The translations under genes were made by a program, and so were the position numbers. The notes beneath the pieces were generated by a model that searched no databases, was not told where the DNA came from, and saw nothing but the letters and a program-made list of their open reading frames with translations. From Bifidobacterium saimiriisciurei (GTDB lineage: Bacteria; Actinomycetota; Actinomycetes; Actinomycetales; Bifidobacteriaceae), in the NCBI RefSeq assembly GCF_010667655.1, contig NZ_WHZU01000003.1, positions 1-64,000 of the forward strand: a stretch of DNA of 64,000 nt. The letters run 5' to 3'. Every line of letters starts with the position of its first letter. The first letter of the stretch is position 1. This document shows, piece after piece, positions 9,348 to 18,851 of the stretch.

Positions 9348-9746
9348 TCACCACACGTAGGCGACGATCTCGCCGCCAATGCCTTCCTTGAGGCATTCCT
9401 TCTGGGTCATCAGTCCCGAGCTAGTCGAGATGATAGCGATACCAAGGCCACCCAGCGGCATGGGCAGGGAGTCGGACTTGGCGTAACGACGAAGGCCCGG
9501 CTTGGAAACGCGCTTGATGCCTTCGATGGAACGCTCGCCGTTCGGGCCGTACTTGAGGGTGACCTCAAGGGTCTGGCCGACCTTGGCTTCCTTGGCGGTG
9601 AAGTCCTTGATGTAGCCTTCACGCTTCAGGATGGCGGCGATGGCCGCCTTGAACTTGGAGTACGGCATGTCGACGGTCTCGTGCTTCGCCGTGCTCGCGT
9701 TACGCAGACGCGTAAGCATGTCTGCGATGGGATCTGTCATTGTCAT
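9348..9746 (-). CDS. rpsH: 30S ribosomal protein S8
   Basis: 132 residues beginning [20 protein letters not shown] and ending with [20 protein letters not shown] then IVAYVW, a standard S8. S8 binds the central domain of 16S rRNA and in E. coli autoregulates the spc operon. Start at 9746 has AAGGG upstream; an ATG two codons later is possible. An 82-nt gap follows rpsN. Confidence 0.97.
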   Translation of the reverse strand: MTMTDPIADMLTRLRNASTAKHETVDMPYSKFKAAIAAILKREGYIKDFTAKEAKVGQTLEVTLKYGPNGERSIEGIKRVSKPGLRRYAKSDSLPMPLGGLGIAIISTSSGLMTQKECLKEGIGGEIVAYVW

Positions 9747-9828
9747 GTGGGCTTATGCCCTTCCTCGCCGTGGTTTCCGCCGCTTGTCATGAGGACTCAT
9801 GCAAGCAGCGGACCTTCAGCGTCGATAT

Positions 9829-10014
9829 TTACCAACTGGACTTCGTAACGCCGGGCAGCTCACCGCGGTGGGCCTTCTCACGAAGGCAGACGCGGCACAG
9901 GCCGAACTTGCGGTACACGGAATGGGGACGACCGCAGACCTGGCAGCGCGTGTAGGCGCGCACCTTGAACTTCGGCTTGCCGGCCGCCTTGTTCTTCAGA
10001 GCGGTTTTTGCCAT
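9829..10014 (-). CDS. rpsN: 30S ribosomal protein S14 (zinc-binding type Z)
   Basis: 61 residues from ATG 10014, which is preceded by AAGGAG. The short length and the CQVCG and CRVC pairs mark the zinc-containing form of S14, as opposed to the about 100-residue zinc-free paralogue induced in zinc starvation in some actinobacteria. It begins 1 nt after rplE. Confidence 0.97.
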   Translation of the reverse strand: MAKTALKNKAAGKPKFKVRAYTRCQVCGRPHSVYRKFGLCRVCLREKAHRGELPGVTKSSW

Positions 10015-10015
10015 A

Positions 10016-10588
10016 TCAGTTCTCCTTGAACGGGAAGCCAAGGTGCTTCAGGAGGACCTGAGCTTCCTTGTCGTCCTTGGTTGAAGTCACAACGGTGATG
10101 TCCATACCACGCTGGTGGTCGACCGCATCCGGATCGATCTCGATGAACATCGTCTGTTCCGTCAGACCAAAGTTGTAGTTGCCGTTGCCGTCGAACTGGT
10201 TGCCGTTGATGCCGCGGAAATCGCGGATTCGCGGCAGGGCCAGGGTGAGCAGACGGTCCAGGAACTCCCACATGCGGTCGCCGCGGAGGGTGACGTAGGC
10301 ACCGATGGCCTGGCCTTCGCGCAGGTGGAACTGGGCGACGGACTTCTTGGCCTTGGTGATCTTCGGCTTCTGACCGGTGATCTTGGTCAGGTCGGAGACG
10401 GCACCTTCGATGAGCTTGGAGTCACGAGCCGCAGCGCCGACGCCCATGGAGACGACGACCTTCTCGACGCGAGCCACCTGCATCGGGTTGGAGTACTTGA
10501 ACTCCTTCTCGAGCTCGGGGACGATGACGTCGTGGTACTGCTGCTTCAGGCGCGGGGTTGCCGGCGCTTCGATAGTGGTATCGGTCAT
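10016..10588 (-). CDS. rplE: 50S ribosomal protein L5
   Basis: 190 residues. L5 binds 5S rRNA and contacts the P-site tRNA. Diagnostic stretches are [40 protein letters not shown] and [20 protein letters not shown]. Overlaps the end of rplX by 4 nt. Confidence 0.98.
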   Translation of the reverse strand: MTDTTIEAPATPRLKQQYHDVIVPELEKEFKYSNPMQVARVEKVVVSMGVGAAARDSKLIEGAVSDLTKITGQKPKITKAKKSVAQFHLREGQAIGAYVTLRGDRMWEFLDRLLTLALPRIRDFRGINGNQFDGNGNYNFGLTEQTMFIEIDPDAVDHQRGMDITVVTSTKDDKEAQVLLKHLGFPFKEN

Positions 10589-10920
10589 GCCAGCTCCTTT
10601 CCGGACTTCTTGGCGACGCGCACGCGCACCTTCTTGACCTTGCCGTCACGGGCTTCTTCCTTGACGACGACGCCAACGCGGGTGGGCTGCTTCGTCTCGG
10701 GGTCGATGACCATCACGTTGGAGCGATGGATCGGAGCCTCGACGGACACGATGCCGGCCTGCTGGCCCTGCTGGGTGGCGCGGACGTGCTTCTTGACGAT
10801 CTGCACACCTTCGACGATCAGGCGATCGTTCGGCAGGATCTTGACGACCTTGCCTTCCTTGCCGCGGTCGCGACCGCGGATGACCTTGACCTCATCGCCG
10901 GTCTTGATCTTTGCTACCAC
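10585..10920 (-). CDS. rplX: 50S ribosomal protein L24
   Basis: 111 residues with an N-terminal KOW domain ([20 protein letters not shown]). L24 is an assembly initiator that binds the 5' end of 23S rRNA. Start follows directly on the rplN stop with no gap. Confidence 0.98.
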   Translation of the reverse strand: MVAKIKTGDEVKVIRGRDRGKEGKVVKILPNDRLIVEGVQIVKKHVRATQQGQQAGIVSVEAPIHRSNVMVIDPETKQPTRVGVVVKEEARDGKVKKVRVRVAKKSGKELA

Positions 10921-11289
10921 TCAGATCACCTCCGGTGCGAGGGACACGATCTTCATGAAGCGCTTGTCGCGCAGCTCACGAGCGACCGGTCCGAAAATAC
11001 GGGTGCCCTTGGGTTCACGGCCGGAGCCGAGAATGACGGCGGCGTTCTCATCGAACTTGATGTAGGAGCCATCGGCACGACGGGTTTCCTTCACGGTGCG
11101 GACGACGACGGCCTTGACCACGTCGCTCTTCTTCACCGATCCGCCGGGAATGGCGTCCTTGACAGTGGCGACGATGACATCGCCAATGCCTGCATAACGG
11201 CGCTTCGAACCACCGAGCACGCGGATGGTCAAGAGTTCCTTGGCACCCGTGTTGTCGGCGACACGAAGTCGCGATTCCTGCTGAATCAT
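10921..11289 (-). CDS. rplN: 50S ribosomal protein L14
   Basis: 122 residues, exact family length, beginning [20 protein letters not shown] and ending [14 protein letters not shown]14 is at the subunit interface. It is the first gene of the spc segment and is separated from rpsQ by 93 nt that contain a strong hairpin. Confidence 0.98.
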   Translation of the reverse strand: MIQQESRLRVADNTGAKELLTIRVLGGSKRRYAGIGDVIVATVKDAIPGGSVKKSDVVKAVVVRTVKETRRADGSYIKFDENAAVILGSGREPKGTRIFGPVARELRDKRFMKIVSLAPEVI

Positions 11290-11319
11290 TGATTCTCCTT
11301 AAGCCGAGCTGGTCCTCCC

Positions 11320-11361
11320 CATTCACCCGGCGGCCGAGTTGCCCCGGCCGTCGGGTGAATG
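11320..11361 (-). terminator. Hairpin between the S10 and spc segments
   Basis: A 17-bp stem with one mismatch (CATTCACCCGGCGGCCG at 11320-11336 with CGGCCGTCGGGTGAATG at 11345-11361) and an 8-nt loop. No T-run follows on the minus strand. It lies downstream of rpsQ and before rplN and could attenuate or process the long transcript. Confidence 0.55.
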
Positions 11362-11382
11362 GCGAGCCTTGCCGAACTTGTA

Positions 11383-11643
11383 TTACTTAGCGCGCTCCAC
11401 GATGGCGGTCAGACGCCAGCGCTTCGTCTTGCTTAGGGGTCGAGTCTCCATAATACTCACGAGGTCGCCAACGTGGGCCTCGTTGTGTTCATCATGGGCC
11501 TTGACCTTGCTGGTGGTGCGAACGACCTTGCCGTAAAGCGGGTGAGTCGAACGCTGCTCAATCTCGACCGTGATCGTCTTGTCCATCTTGTCGGACACGA
11601 CGTAGCCACGGCGAACCTTGCGGGAGTTACGCTCTTCAGCCAT
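11383..11643 (-). CDS. rpsQ: 30S ribosomal protein S17
   Basis: 86 residues, OB-fold, with the signature [21 protein letters not shown]17 is a primary 16S rRNA-binding protein. It begins 2 nt after rpmC and is the last gene of the S10 segment before the hairpin at 11320-11361. Confidence 0.98.
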   Translation of the reverse strand: MAEERNSRKVRRGYVVSDKMDKTITVEIEQRSTHPLYGKVVRTTSKVKAHDEHNEAHVGDLVSIMETRPLSKTKRWRLTAIVERAK

Positions 11644-11645
11644 GC

Positions 11646-11897
11646 TTACTTCTCCTCAGTCTTTTCTTCTGCCGGAGCCTCGCTGATGCCAAGCTCACGT
11701 TCGCGCAGAACCGTGTACATGCGAGCGATGTCGCGCTTCACGGCCTTGAGGCGAGAAGTGTTTTCGAGCTGACCGGTGGCAGCCTGGAAGCGGAGGTTGA
11801 ACAGCTCTTCCTTCGACTGCTTGAGCGCGGTCTCGATCTCGGCGTTGGTCTTTTCGTTGAGGTTCTTGATGGTGTAATCAGCTGTACCGACTGACAT
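11646..11897 (-). CDS. rpmC: 50S ribosomal protein L29
   Basis: 83 residues. Two-helix L29 core ([39 protein letters not shown]) plus a short Glu-rich C-terminal tail ([12 protein letters not shown]). L29 lies next to the exit tunnel and contributes to the docking site for trigger factor and SRP. Overlaps the rplP stop by one base. Confidence 0.97.
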   Translation of the reverse strand: MSVGTADYTIKNLNEKTNAEIETALKQSKEELFNLRFQAATGQLENTSRLKAVKRDIARMYTVLRERELGISEAPAEEKTEEK

Positions 11898-12316
11898 CAG
11901 TTGTCACCGCCTTCACGAGCAATGATCCTGCACTTCATGGGGAGCTTGTCGATTGCACGGCGCAGAGCCTCGCGACCGACTTCCTCGGAGACGCCACCGA
12001 TCTCGAACATCACGCGGCCGGGACGCACGTTGGCGATCCAGAACTCCGGGGTGCCCTTACCGGAACCCATTCGGGCGCCGAGGGGGTGCTTGGTGAGCGG
12101 GCGATCCGGGAAAATCGTGATCCACACACGGCCGCCACGCTTGATGTAGCGGGTCATGGCGATACGAGCTGCCTCGATCTGGCGGTTGGTCACGTAAGCC
12201 GGAGCCAGTGCCTGGATACCGAAATCACCGAAGGCGATTTCGTTGCCGCCCTTGGACATGCCCTTACGGACAGGACGATGCTGCTTGCGATATTTAGTCC
12301 TCTTCGGAATAAGCAT
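11897..12316 (-). CDS. rplP: 50S ribosomal protein L16
   Basis: 139 residues beginning [20 protein letters not shown], with the conserved [13 protein letters not shown] block seen here as [21 protein letters not shown]16 helps to organise the A site. Starts 5 nt after rpsC. Confidence 0.98.
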   Translation of the reverse strand: MLIPKRTKYRKQHRPVRKGMSKGGNEIAFGDFGIQALAPAYVTNRQIEAARIAMTRYIKRGGRVWITIFPDRPLTKHPLGARMGSGKGTPEFWIANVRPGRVMFEIGGVSEEVGREALRRAIDKLPMKCRIIAREGGDN

Positions 12317-12321
12317 CTGGT

Positions 12322-13125
12322 TTACTCCTTTGCTTCCGTGGCGGCAGGAGCAGCTGCTTCCTGCTTGGCCTCAGCCTGAGCCGGAGCGGCCTTCTGAGCG
12401 TCACGACGGGCACCACGGCGCGGGCGGCGATCGCCACGACGGCCACGGCCGTTGTTCTGCTGGGCCTGCTGCTCCTCGAACTCACGCTCGGTCATGTCGC
12501 CCTTGTAGATCCACACCTTCACGCCGATGCGGCCGTAGGTGGTACGGGCTTCGAAGAAGCCGTAATCGATGAGGGCGCGCAGCGTCTGCAGCGGCACGCG
12601 GCCTTCGCGGTAGAACTCCGAACGGCTCATTTCGGCGCCACCGAGGCGGCCGGAGAGCTTGATACGGATACCCTTGGCGCCGGCGCGCATGGCATCCTGC
12701 TGGGCCTTGCGCATGGCGCGACGGAAGGTGACGCGGTTGGTGAGCTGCTCGGCGATGCCCTGGGCAACGAGCTGGGCGTCGATCGCGGCGTTCTTGACCT
12801 CGAAGATGTTGAGCTGGACCTGCTTGCCAGTCAGCTTCTCGAGCTTGGCGCGAACGCGGTCGGCCTCAGCACCACGACGGCCGATGACGATGCCCGGACG
12901 AGCGGTGTGGATGTCCACACGCACGCGGTCGCGGGTACGCTCGATGACGATGCGGGAAACGCCCGCACGCTCGAGGTCGGCGTTCATGGCCTTGCGGATC
13001 TTGTCGTCTTCGAGAACGAAGTCGCTGTAACGCTCGCCCGGCTTGTTGGAGTCGGAGAACCAGCGGCTGCGGTGGGTTTCGGTTACGCCAAGACGGTAGC
13101 CAAACGGGTTGATCTTCTGACCCAT
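12322..13125 (-). CDS. rpsC: 30S ribosomal protein S3
   Basis: 267 residues from ATG 13125 ([20 protein letters not shown]), 1 nt after the rplV stop; the longer open frame upstream overlaps rplV and is not used. The KH domain ([20 protein letters not shown]) and C-terminal S3 domain are present. The last about 45 residues are a basic then Ala/Glu-rich extension, as in other actinobacterial S3. S3 lines the mRNA entry channel. Confidence 0.97.
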   Translation of the reverse strand: MGQKINPFGYRLGVTETHRSRWFSDSNKPGERYSDFVLEDDKIRKAMNADLERAGVSRIVIERTRDRVRVDIHTARPGIVIGRRGAEADRVRAKLEKLTGKQVQLNIFEVKNAAIDAQLVAQGIAEQLTNRVTFRRAMRKAQQDAMRAGAKGIRIKLSGRLGGAEMSRSEFYREGRVPLQTLRALIDYGFFEARTTYGRIGVKVWIYKGDMTEREFEEQQAQQNNGRGRRGDRRPRRGARRDAQKAAPAQAEAKQEAAAPAATEAKE

Positions 13126-13126
13126 T

Positions 13127-13486
13127 TTATCGGGCTCCTTCCTTGTCGGCGACGATAACCGTGATGTGGCTGGTGCGCTTGTTGATGCGAGCGGCACGGC
13201 CCTGGGCGCGTGCACGGAAACGCTTCAACGTAACGCCTTCGTCGACGTACGTCTCCTTGACTACCAGCTCGTTCTCGCGGAACGGCTCGTTGGCCTTGTC
13301 GGCCTTAACACGAGCGTTGGCGATGGCGCTCTCGAGGACCTTGCGGACCGGAACGGCCGCTTCCTGCGGAGCGAACTTGAGGATGGTCACCGCTTCGGTC
13401 GCCTGCTTGCCTCGGATGAGGTCGACGACGCGGCGAGCCTTGCGCGGCGTCACGCGGACGTGACGAGCGATTGCTTTAGCTTCCAT
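13127..13486 (-). CDS. rplV: 50S ribosomal protein L22
   Basis: 119 residues. [20 protein letters not shown] start and the tunnel-lining beta-hairpin region ([20 protein letters not shown]) are typical of L22, which reaches into the nascent-peptide tunnel. It lies 21 nt after rpsS. Confidence 0.98.
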   Translation of the reverse strand: MEAKAIARHVRVTPRKARRVVDLIRGKQATEAVTILKFAPQEAAVPVRKVLESAIANARVKADKANEPFRENELVVKETYVDEGVTLKRFRARAQGRAARINKRTSHITVIVADKEGAR

Positions 13487-13507
13487 GTGTCTTTACTCTC
13501 CTCGCCT

Positions 13508-13786
13508 TTAGCGGCGTGCCTTCTTGTCGTCCTTGACGTGACCCTTGAAGGTGCGCGTCGGGGCGAACTCACCGAGCTTGTGGCCAACCATGGCCTCGGT
13601 GACGAACACCGGGACATGCTTGCGGCCATCGTGAACTGCGAACGTGTGTCCGATGAAATCAGGGGTGATCATCGAACGGCGCGACCACGTCTTGATGACG
13701 TTCTTCGTGCCCTTCTCGTTCTGCTCGTCGACCTTCTTCTGCAAGTGGGCGTCGACGAATGGGCCCTTCTTGATGCTACGAGTCAT
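13508..13786 (-). CDS. rpsS: 30S ribosomal protein S19
   Basis: 92 residues, family length. [20 protein letters not shown] start and [20 protein letters not shown] centre are diagnostic. S19 forms the head of the small subunit with S13. Located 15 nt after rplB. Confidence 0.98.
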   Translation of the reverse strand: MTRSIKKGPFVDAHLQKKVDEQNEKGTKNVIKTWSRRSMITPDFIGHTFAVHDGRKHVPVFVTEAMVGHKLGEFAPTRTFKGHVKDDKKARR

Positions 13787-13801
13787 CTGTCAGACACTTC
13801 C

Positions 13802-14632
13802 TTACTTGCGGTTCTTGCCGGCCGGACGACGACGAACGATCATCTTGTTCGAAGCCTTCTTCGGACGACGAGTACGAACTTCGCCCTTGCCCCACGGCGA
13901 CACCGGCGGCTTACCACCGCGGGTACGACCACCGTGCGGGTGGTCCACCGGGTTCATGGACTCACCACGGGTCCACGGACGCTTGCCGATCCAACGGGCG
14001 CGACCGGCCTTGCCGAGCTGGATGTTGGCGTGCTCGGAGTTGCCGACCTCACCAACGGTGGCGCGGCAGCGGGCATCCACGTTGCGGATTTCGCCGGACG
14101 GCATACGCAGCTGGGCGTAGGCGCCATCCTTGGCGACGAGCTGAACAGCGGCACCGGCGGAACGAGCGATCTTGGCGCCACCCAGCGGACGCAGCTCGAT
14201 GGCGTGAACCACCGTACCGGTCGGGATGTTGCGAAGAGGCAGGTTGTTGCCCGGCTTGATATCGGCCTGGGCGCCGGTCTCGATGACGTCGCCCTGCTTC
14301 ACGCCCTCGGGGGCGATGATGTAGCGCTTCTCGCCATCCGCGTAGTGCAGGAGGGCGATGCGGGCGGAACGGTTCGGGTCGTACTCGATGTGAGCGACCT
14401 TGGCGGGCACGCCGTCCTTGTCCCAACGCTTGAAGTCGATGAGACGGTACTGGCGCTTGTGGCCGCCGCCGCGGTGACGGCTGGTCATACGACCGTAGGA
14501 GTTACGGCCGCCAGTCTTGCTGAGCTTGCGAACCAGCGACTTCTCAGGCGTCGAACGCGTGAGCTCGGAGAAATCCGAAACCGAAGCGTTGCGACGACCG
14601 GCAGTCGTCGGCTTGTATGTACGGATAGCCAT
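13802..14632 (-). CDS. rplB: 50S ribosomal protein L2
   Basis: 276 residues. RNA-binding and SH3-like domains are present; the conserved [18 protein letters not shown] block appears as [20 protein letters not shown] and contains the His essential for peptidyl transferase assembly. Standard order rplW-rplB-rpsS. Confidence 0.98.
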   Translation of the reverse strand: MAIRTYKPTTAGRRNASVSDFSELTRSTPEKSLVRKLSKTGGRNSYGRMTSRHRGGGHKRQYRLIDFKRWDKDGVPAKVAHIEYDPNRSARIALLHYADGEKRYIIAPEGVKQGDVIETGAQADIKPGNNLPLRNIPTGTVVHAIELRPLGGAKIARSAGAAVQLVAKDGAYAQLRMPSGEIRNVDARCRATVGEVGNSEHANIQLGKAGRARWIGKRPWTRGESMNPVDHPHGGRTRGGKPPVSPWGKGEVRTRRPKKASNKMIVRRRPAGKNRK

Positions 14633-14662
14633 AATTTAGTCCCTAACTTTCTCGGCTAGCCT

Positions 14663-14959
14663 TCAGTTACCGAAGATGTCGATGGTCTGGCCCTCGGCGA
14701 CGGTAACGATGGCGCGCTTCTCGCTCACGCGCTGGCCGAAGCCGGTGCGGGTGCGGGTGCGCTTGCCAGCGCGGTTGAGGGTGTTGACGTTCGTCACCTT
14801 GACATTGAAGATCTGCTCGATTGCCTGCTTGATCTGCACCTTGTTCGCCTTGGGGTTCACCACGAAGGTGTACTGGCCCATGTCGGAGTTGGCGTAGCTC
14901 TTCTCGGAGACGACAGGCTTGATGATGATGTCGTGTGCGGGCTTGTGGATTGCGACCAT
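14663..14959 (-). CDS. rplW: 50S ribosomal protein L23
   Basis: 98 residues ([20 protein letters not shown], then [19 protein letters not shown]). L23 forms the main docking site for trigger factor and SRP at the tunnel exit. It starts 2 nt after rplD. Confidence 0.98.
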   Translation of the reverse strand: MVAIHKPAHDIIIKPVVSEKSYANSDMGQYTFVVNPKANKVQIKQAIEQIFNVKVTNVNTLNRAGKRTRTRTGFGQRVSEKRAIVTVAEGQTIDIFGN

Positions 14960-14961
14960 GA

Positions 14962-15621
14962 TTAGTCCTCCTTAGCGGCCGTGGCGGTCTTCGCCGCGAC
15001 GAAGGCTTCGAAGCCTTCCTTGGTGAAGACGATGTCCTCGGCGGTCACCACATCGTAGGTGTTGAGCTGATCGGCGAAGATGGGGTGCACGGTCGGCAGG
15101 TTGCGCACCGACAGCCACTCGTTGATGTTCTCGCGGGAGAACACGACGGTGGCGAAGCGGTTCGCGGCCACGGCTTCGAGAACGGCCTTGGCGGTCTTGG
15201 TGGACGGGGTCTCGGCGATGCCGAAATCAACCACGTGCACGCGACCGGCGTTGGCGCGATCGGAAAGCATGTAGCGCAGAGCTGCGGCCTTCATCTTCTT
15301 GGGGGTGCGCTGCGAGTAATCGCGCGGAACCGGACCGTGGACCACGGCGCCGCCGGCCCACTGCGGGGCGCGGATGGAGCCCTGACGGGCACGACCGGTG
15401 CCCTTCTGCTTCCACGGCTTCTTGCCGCCGCCGGAGATGCGGGCGCGGTTCTTCACAGCGTGGGTGCCACGACGAGCGGCAGCCAGCTGGGCGATAACGA
15501 CCTGGTGCACCAGCGGAACGTGGTTCTGCACTTCCTCGGCGGAGATGCCGAACAGTTCCTCCGGAGCCTCGACGGTGCCGTTCTGGCCTTCAGCGCTAGT
15601 GATGTTCAGAGAAATAGCCAT
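14962..15621 (-). CDS. rplD: 50S ribosomal protein L4
   Basis: 219 residues. The extended loop lining the exit tunnel ([40 protein letters not shown]) is clear. In E. coli L4 also represses the S10 operon; whether it does so here cannot be told. Follows rplC by 6 nt. Confidence 0.98.
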   Translation of the reverse strand: MAISLNITSAEGQNGTVEAPEELFGISAEEVQNHVPLVHQVVIAQLAAARRGTHAVKNRARISGGGKKPWKQKGTGRARQGSIRAPQWAGGAVVHGPVPRDYSQRTPKKMKAAALRYMLSDRANAGRVHVVDFGIAETPSTKTAKAVLEAVAANRFATVVFSRENINEWLSVRNLPTVHPIFADQLNTYDVVTAEDIVFTKEGFEAFVAAKTATAAKED

Positions 15622-15627
15622 GAGTTA

Positions 15628-16275
15628 TCAGGCTCCCTTCACTGCGGAACGAACCACGACGATGGCGCCCTTGGGGCCGGGGATGGCACCCTTGATGGCG
15701 ATGACGCCGTTCTCCACATCGGAGGAGACGACCGTCAGGTTCAGCGTGGTGTTGGTGACATGGCCCATGCGGCCGGCCATGCGCTTGCCCTTGAGGATGC
15801 GGCTCGGAGTGGCGCATGCGCCCACGGAACCGGGACGACGCTCGTTCTTGTGAGAGCCGTGAGTACGGCGGTAGGACTTGAAGCCCCAGCGCTTGATGGT
15901 ACCGGCGAAGCCCTTACCCTTGGTGGTGCCGGTGACGTCGACCTTGGAGCCTTCGGCGAAGAGCTCGGCGGTCAGTTCCTGGCCCGGCTCGAAGCTCTCG
16001 GCTTCTTCGGTACGGAACTCGACGAGGTGACGGCGCGGAGTGACACCGGCCTTGGCGAAGTGGCCGGCGAGCGGCTTGGTCACCTTGGTCGGGTCGATCT
16101 GGCCGTAGCCGATCTGGACGGCCTTGTAGCCGTCGGTCTCTTCGGTCTTGACAGCGGTAACCACGTTGGTGGAGACGTCCACCAGCGTGACGGGAACGAA
16201 GAAGCCGTTCTCGTCCCACACCTGGGACATGCCGAGCTTCTTGCCCAGCAGTGCACTCTTGATGTTGTTGCTCAT
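15628..16275 (-). CDS. rplC: 50S ribosomal protein L3
   Basis: 215 residues. [20 protein letters not shown] start and the loop that approaches the peptidyl transferase centre ([20 protein letters not shown]) identify L3. Follows rpsJ by 17 nt. Confidence 0.98.
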   Translation of the reverse strand: MSNNIKSALLGKKLGMSQVWDENGFFVPVTLVDVSTNVVTAVKTEETDGYKAVQIGYGQIDPTKVTKPLAGHFAKAGVTPRRHLVEFRTEEAESFEPGQELTAELFAEGSKVDVTGTTKGKGFAGTIKRWGFKSYRRTHGSHKNERRPGSVGACATPSRILKGKRMAGRMGHVTNTTLNLTVVSSDVENGVIAIKGAIPGPKGAIVVVRSAVKGA

Positions 16276-16292
16276 AACGGTTCCCCCCTCCC

Positions 16293-16601
16293 TTACAGCT
16301 TGATCTCGATGTTCACGTCCGCCGGCAGGTCGAGACGCATCAGAGAATCGACAGCCTTAGGCGTCGGGTCAACGATGTCAATGAGGCGCTTGTGAGTGCG
16401 CATCTCGAAATGCTCGCGGGAATCCTTGTACTTGTGAGGAGAACGGATAACAACAAACACGTTCTTCTCGGTCGGCAGAGGAACCGGGCCAACTACGGTT
16501 GCGCCCGCGTTCGTGACCGTCTCGACGATTTTCTTCGCCGACTGGTCGATGACCTCGTGGTCATAGGACTTAAGCCTGATGCGGATTTTCTGTCCCGCCA
16601 T
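16293..16601 (-). CDS. rpsJ: 30S ribosomal protein S10
   Basis: 102 residues, first gene of the S10 segment ([40 protein letters not shown]). S10 is in the 30S head and is also the NusE partner in antitermination. Its promoter must lie in the 396-nt region upstream. Confidence 0.98.
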   Translation of the reverse strand: MAGQKIRIRLKSYDHEVIDQSAKKIVETVTNAGATVVGPVPLPTEKNVFVVIRSPHKYKDSREHFEMRTHKRLIDIVDPTPKAVDSLMRLDLPADVNIEIKL

Positions 16602-16997
16602 TGCCGTCCGCCCTTTCTTGCGAATTAATTACTGTTTATCCAGCCTGTTTCTCTAGGGCACGTCAAGGCGTGGCCGACTTCGGGATCCCTCCCCGTGGCG
16701 GCCGAACCGTATCAGTGCATGGCCATGCAAGGACGTGGAAAATCCTTGTGCCATGCTCGCTTTTGAATAGACAATTTTGCGAGCCCAAAACAGGCAACTT
16801 GATTATTAAAGCACAAGGGGTGCCCCTAGCAGAATTCGGGCGTGTCGCGCTTCGCGATCGGCGTCGAATCGCCGTAATCACAACGATAATATAGTCAATC
16901 CGGTCACGAAAACACCGAACCTGGTCAGTCCAATCACGAAGGACCAATTTCTCGGTCCTTATGAACGGTCCAACCAGGTTACCGATTCTTATATTGA
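16602..16997. other. Intergenic region upstream of rpsJ (396 nt) with nested inverted repeats
   Basis: Holds no convincing ORF. It should contain the S10 promoter and leader on the minus strand. One weak candidate is TTGCCT (16797-16792) and TGTCTA (16773-16768) with 18-nt spacing. The right part contains nested inverted repeats: TAGTCAAT/ATTGACTA (16892-16899 and 16993-17000), AACCTGGT/ACCAGGTT (16918-16925 and 16973-16980) and AAGGACC/GGTCCTT (16939-16945 and 16954-16960). These lie directly behind the sugar transporter stop codon. Confidence 0.6.
16918..16980 (-). terminator. Possible structured terminator or leader element after the sugar transporter
   Basis: Two perfect nested stems, AACCTGGT/ACCAGGTT (8 bp) and AAGGACC/GGTCCTT (7 bp, 8-nt loop), lie 18 nt past the end of the transporter gene. 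No T-run follows, so factor-independent termination is uncertain. Alternative: a folded 5' element of the S10 transcript. Confidence 0.4.
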
Positions 16998-17891
16998 CTA
17001 CAGGGTCTTGGTCAGGGCTATCAGCATGATGTCGACGACGACCAGCGTCAGGCCGACCGATATGGAGATCCTCTCCTTGCGCGTCTTGCTTTCATGCAGG
17101 AACACCATGCCGCCGATGGTGGAGATGATGAGTCCCATCTGCGACATCGGGAAGGCGATGGCCACGCCGAGACGGCTGTTGGAGATCATGAGGATGAGGT
17201 TGCCGATGGCCCACAGCACGCCGGGAATCAGCAACAGCGCGGTCTGCCGGCTGAATTTGCCCGGCTCCCGGCCTCCCAGCACCAGACCGCCGACGAACAT
17301 GCCGACCGCCTGAGGCAGCATCGCATCGAACGAATTGATGGAGAATATCTGGATGATCGCGACATAGCCGACGTATCCGATCGAGGAGATGGTGATGACG
17401 GTCAGACCGGTGATCATGTTGTCCATCGGTGTGATGGACTCCCCCGTCTCATCCTGGACCGCATGCTCGTCGCCGCGACGTTCGACATACGACGTGAACG
17501 CCACGCCGACGACGAACAGGGCGATGGCGGCGAATCCCACGGTCTTCGCCTGGGTGGACGCCCAGTCGCCGAGGAAGAGCACGCCGACCAGACTGGTGCC
17601 GACCAACTGCTCGCCGGTGGAGATGGGCATGGTGCTGGAGACTCCGATCTCCTTGAATCCGCAGATCTGCCCGTAGCATCCGATGGTCCACAAAACTCCG
17701 GACACGAAGCTGACAAGCACCGTAAGCCATGTATAGGAGTGCGGCACGAACGGGAAGGCAGCCAGCGCGAACAACAGGCATCCCGTGGTGACGCCGAGTA
17801 TCTGACGACGCGACGAGCCGCCGATCACCGGCAAAATCAGGGCGTATATGCCCCACAGCAGCGAAGGCGTGGCGGCCAGAATCAAATCCAT
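16998..17891 (-). CDS. GRP-family sugar uptake protein (GlcU/RbsU type)
   Basis: 297 residues from ATG 17891 (MDLILAATPSLLWGIYALIL), preceded by GGGGAG about 10 nt upstream. Another start 22 codons upstream (17957) has AAGGA and cannot be excluded. About ten hydrophobic segments arranged as two five-helix repeats, with the family block GVSSTMPISTGEQLVGTSLV, place it in the glucose/ribose porter (GRP) group of the drug/metabolite transporter superfamily, proton-coupled permeases that import unphosphorylated sugars or polyols. It lies next to a ROK kinase and a GRE-FSA pathway and may supply them, but it is separated from them by budA on the other strand and lacks the 15-bp operator seen at the GRE promoter. 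Substrate unknown. Confidence 0.75.
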   Translation of the reverse strand: MDLILAATPSLLWGIYALILPVIGGSSRRQILGVTTGCLLFALAAFPFVPHSYTWLTVLVSFVSGVLWTIGCYGQICGFKEIGVSSTMPISTGEQLVGTSLVGVLFLGDWASTQAKTVGFAAIALFVVGVAFTSYVERRGDEHAVQDETGESITPMDNMITGLTVITISSIGYVGYVAIIQIFSINSFDAMLPQAVGMFVGGLVLGGREPGKFSRQTALLLIPGVLWAIGNLILMISNSRLGVAIAFPMSQMGLIISTIGGMVFLHESKTRKERISISVGLTLVVVDIMLIALTKTL

Positions 17892-18082
17892 TATCGGTTT
17901 CTCCCCTGTTTTGAACGTTCTAGATAAATTGCCATCCGACAGTGTATCCAAACTCATGAAAATTCCTTCGACATGTTCGACATCGGAGACGACGGCCATC
18001 CGAAGGAACAAACGTCGGCCACCGTTGTCGGACTTTGCACGATTGGTTGAAAATGAATGCGGTCGCGAATTATCGTGAGGTT

Positions 18083-18832
18083 ATGACGAAATCCGCTGCC
18101 GCGAACATCAGACCGATTCATGAGCATGGCGCCAACGTGCTCTATCAGCATGGCACGCTCGCCCAGCTCGTGCCGGGACTGCTCGAAGGCACCACCACCA
18201 TCGGCGAGCTGCTCGAACACGGCGACACGGGTATCGGCACCGGCGAGGGGCTCGATGGCGAGCTCATCATCCTCGACGGCGTGGCCTACAAGATCGGCCA
18301 GTCCGGCCTGGCGGAGGTCCTGCCCGACGATTTCACCGTGCCGTTCGCCAGCGTGCATCACGCGGCGTTCCAATACCAGTGCGAACGCGCCGACATCGGT
18401 CTCGAGGACCTCAACAGGAAGATCGTGGAGGCCAACGGCCGCGCGAACACGTTCTTCGCGGTCATCGTGCACGGCACGTTCAGCTTCATCAAGACGCGCG
18501 CCGTCATCAAGCAGCAGGCGCCGTACCCCACGTTGGAGGAGGTGGCCGACCAGCAGGCCATGTTCCTCGGCCATGATGTGAAGGGCACGATGCTCGGCTA
18601 CTTCTCCCCGCTCATGTTCAACGGCGCCGCGGTGGCCGGGTTCCACGAGCACTTCCTCGCCGACGACCGTTCGATCGGCGGCCATGTGCTCGACGCGGTG
18701 CTGGAGCGCGGCGACATACTGAGCCAGGTGTTCGACACGCTGGTGCAGCATCTGCCGGTCGACAACCCCGAATACCGCAGCCACGATTTCTCGAACGACC
18801 CGATCGCCGAGGCCATCGCCAAGGCGGAGTGA
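18083..18832 (+). CDS. budA: Alpha-acetolactate decarboxylase
   Basis: 249 residues from ATG 18083; ATG 18053 and TTG 18035 are in-frame alternatives, and GAGG is unusually close to the chosen ATG. The enzyme converts 2-acetolactate to acetoin and CO2. The family core YQHGTLAQLVPGLLEGTTTI and the metal site FHEHFLADDRSIGGH are clear; the spacing of the three His residues (HxH then ten residues then H) matches the zinc ligands of characterised enzymes. No acetolactate synthase or butanediol dehydrogenase is nearby. It is the only plus-strand gene between rpsJ and the activase, so it interrupts the sugar locus. Confidence 0.93.
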   Translation: MTKSAAANIRPIHEHGANVLYQHGTLAQLVPGLLEGTTTIGELLEHGDTGIGTGEGLDGELIILDGVAYKIGQSGLAEVLPDDFTVPFASVHHAAFQYQCERADIGLEDLNRKIVEANGRANTFFAVIVHGTFSFIKTRAVIKQQAPYPTLEEVADQQAMFLGHDVKGTMLGYFSPLMFNGAAVAGFHEHFLADDRSIGGHVLDAVLERGDILSQVFDTLVQHLPVDNPEYRSHDFSNDPIAEAIAKAE

Positions 18833-18851
18833 AGCCGGCAACGCCGATAAT

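Noticed and set aside
13166..16395. Large plus-strand open frames opposite rplV to rplC
   Set aside because: They lie over well-identified ribosomal protein genes and show no recognisable domain.
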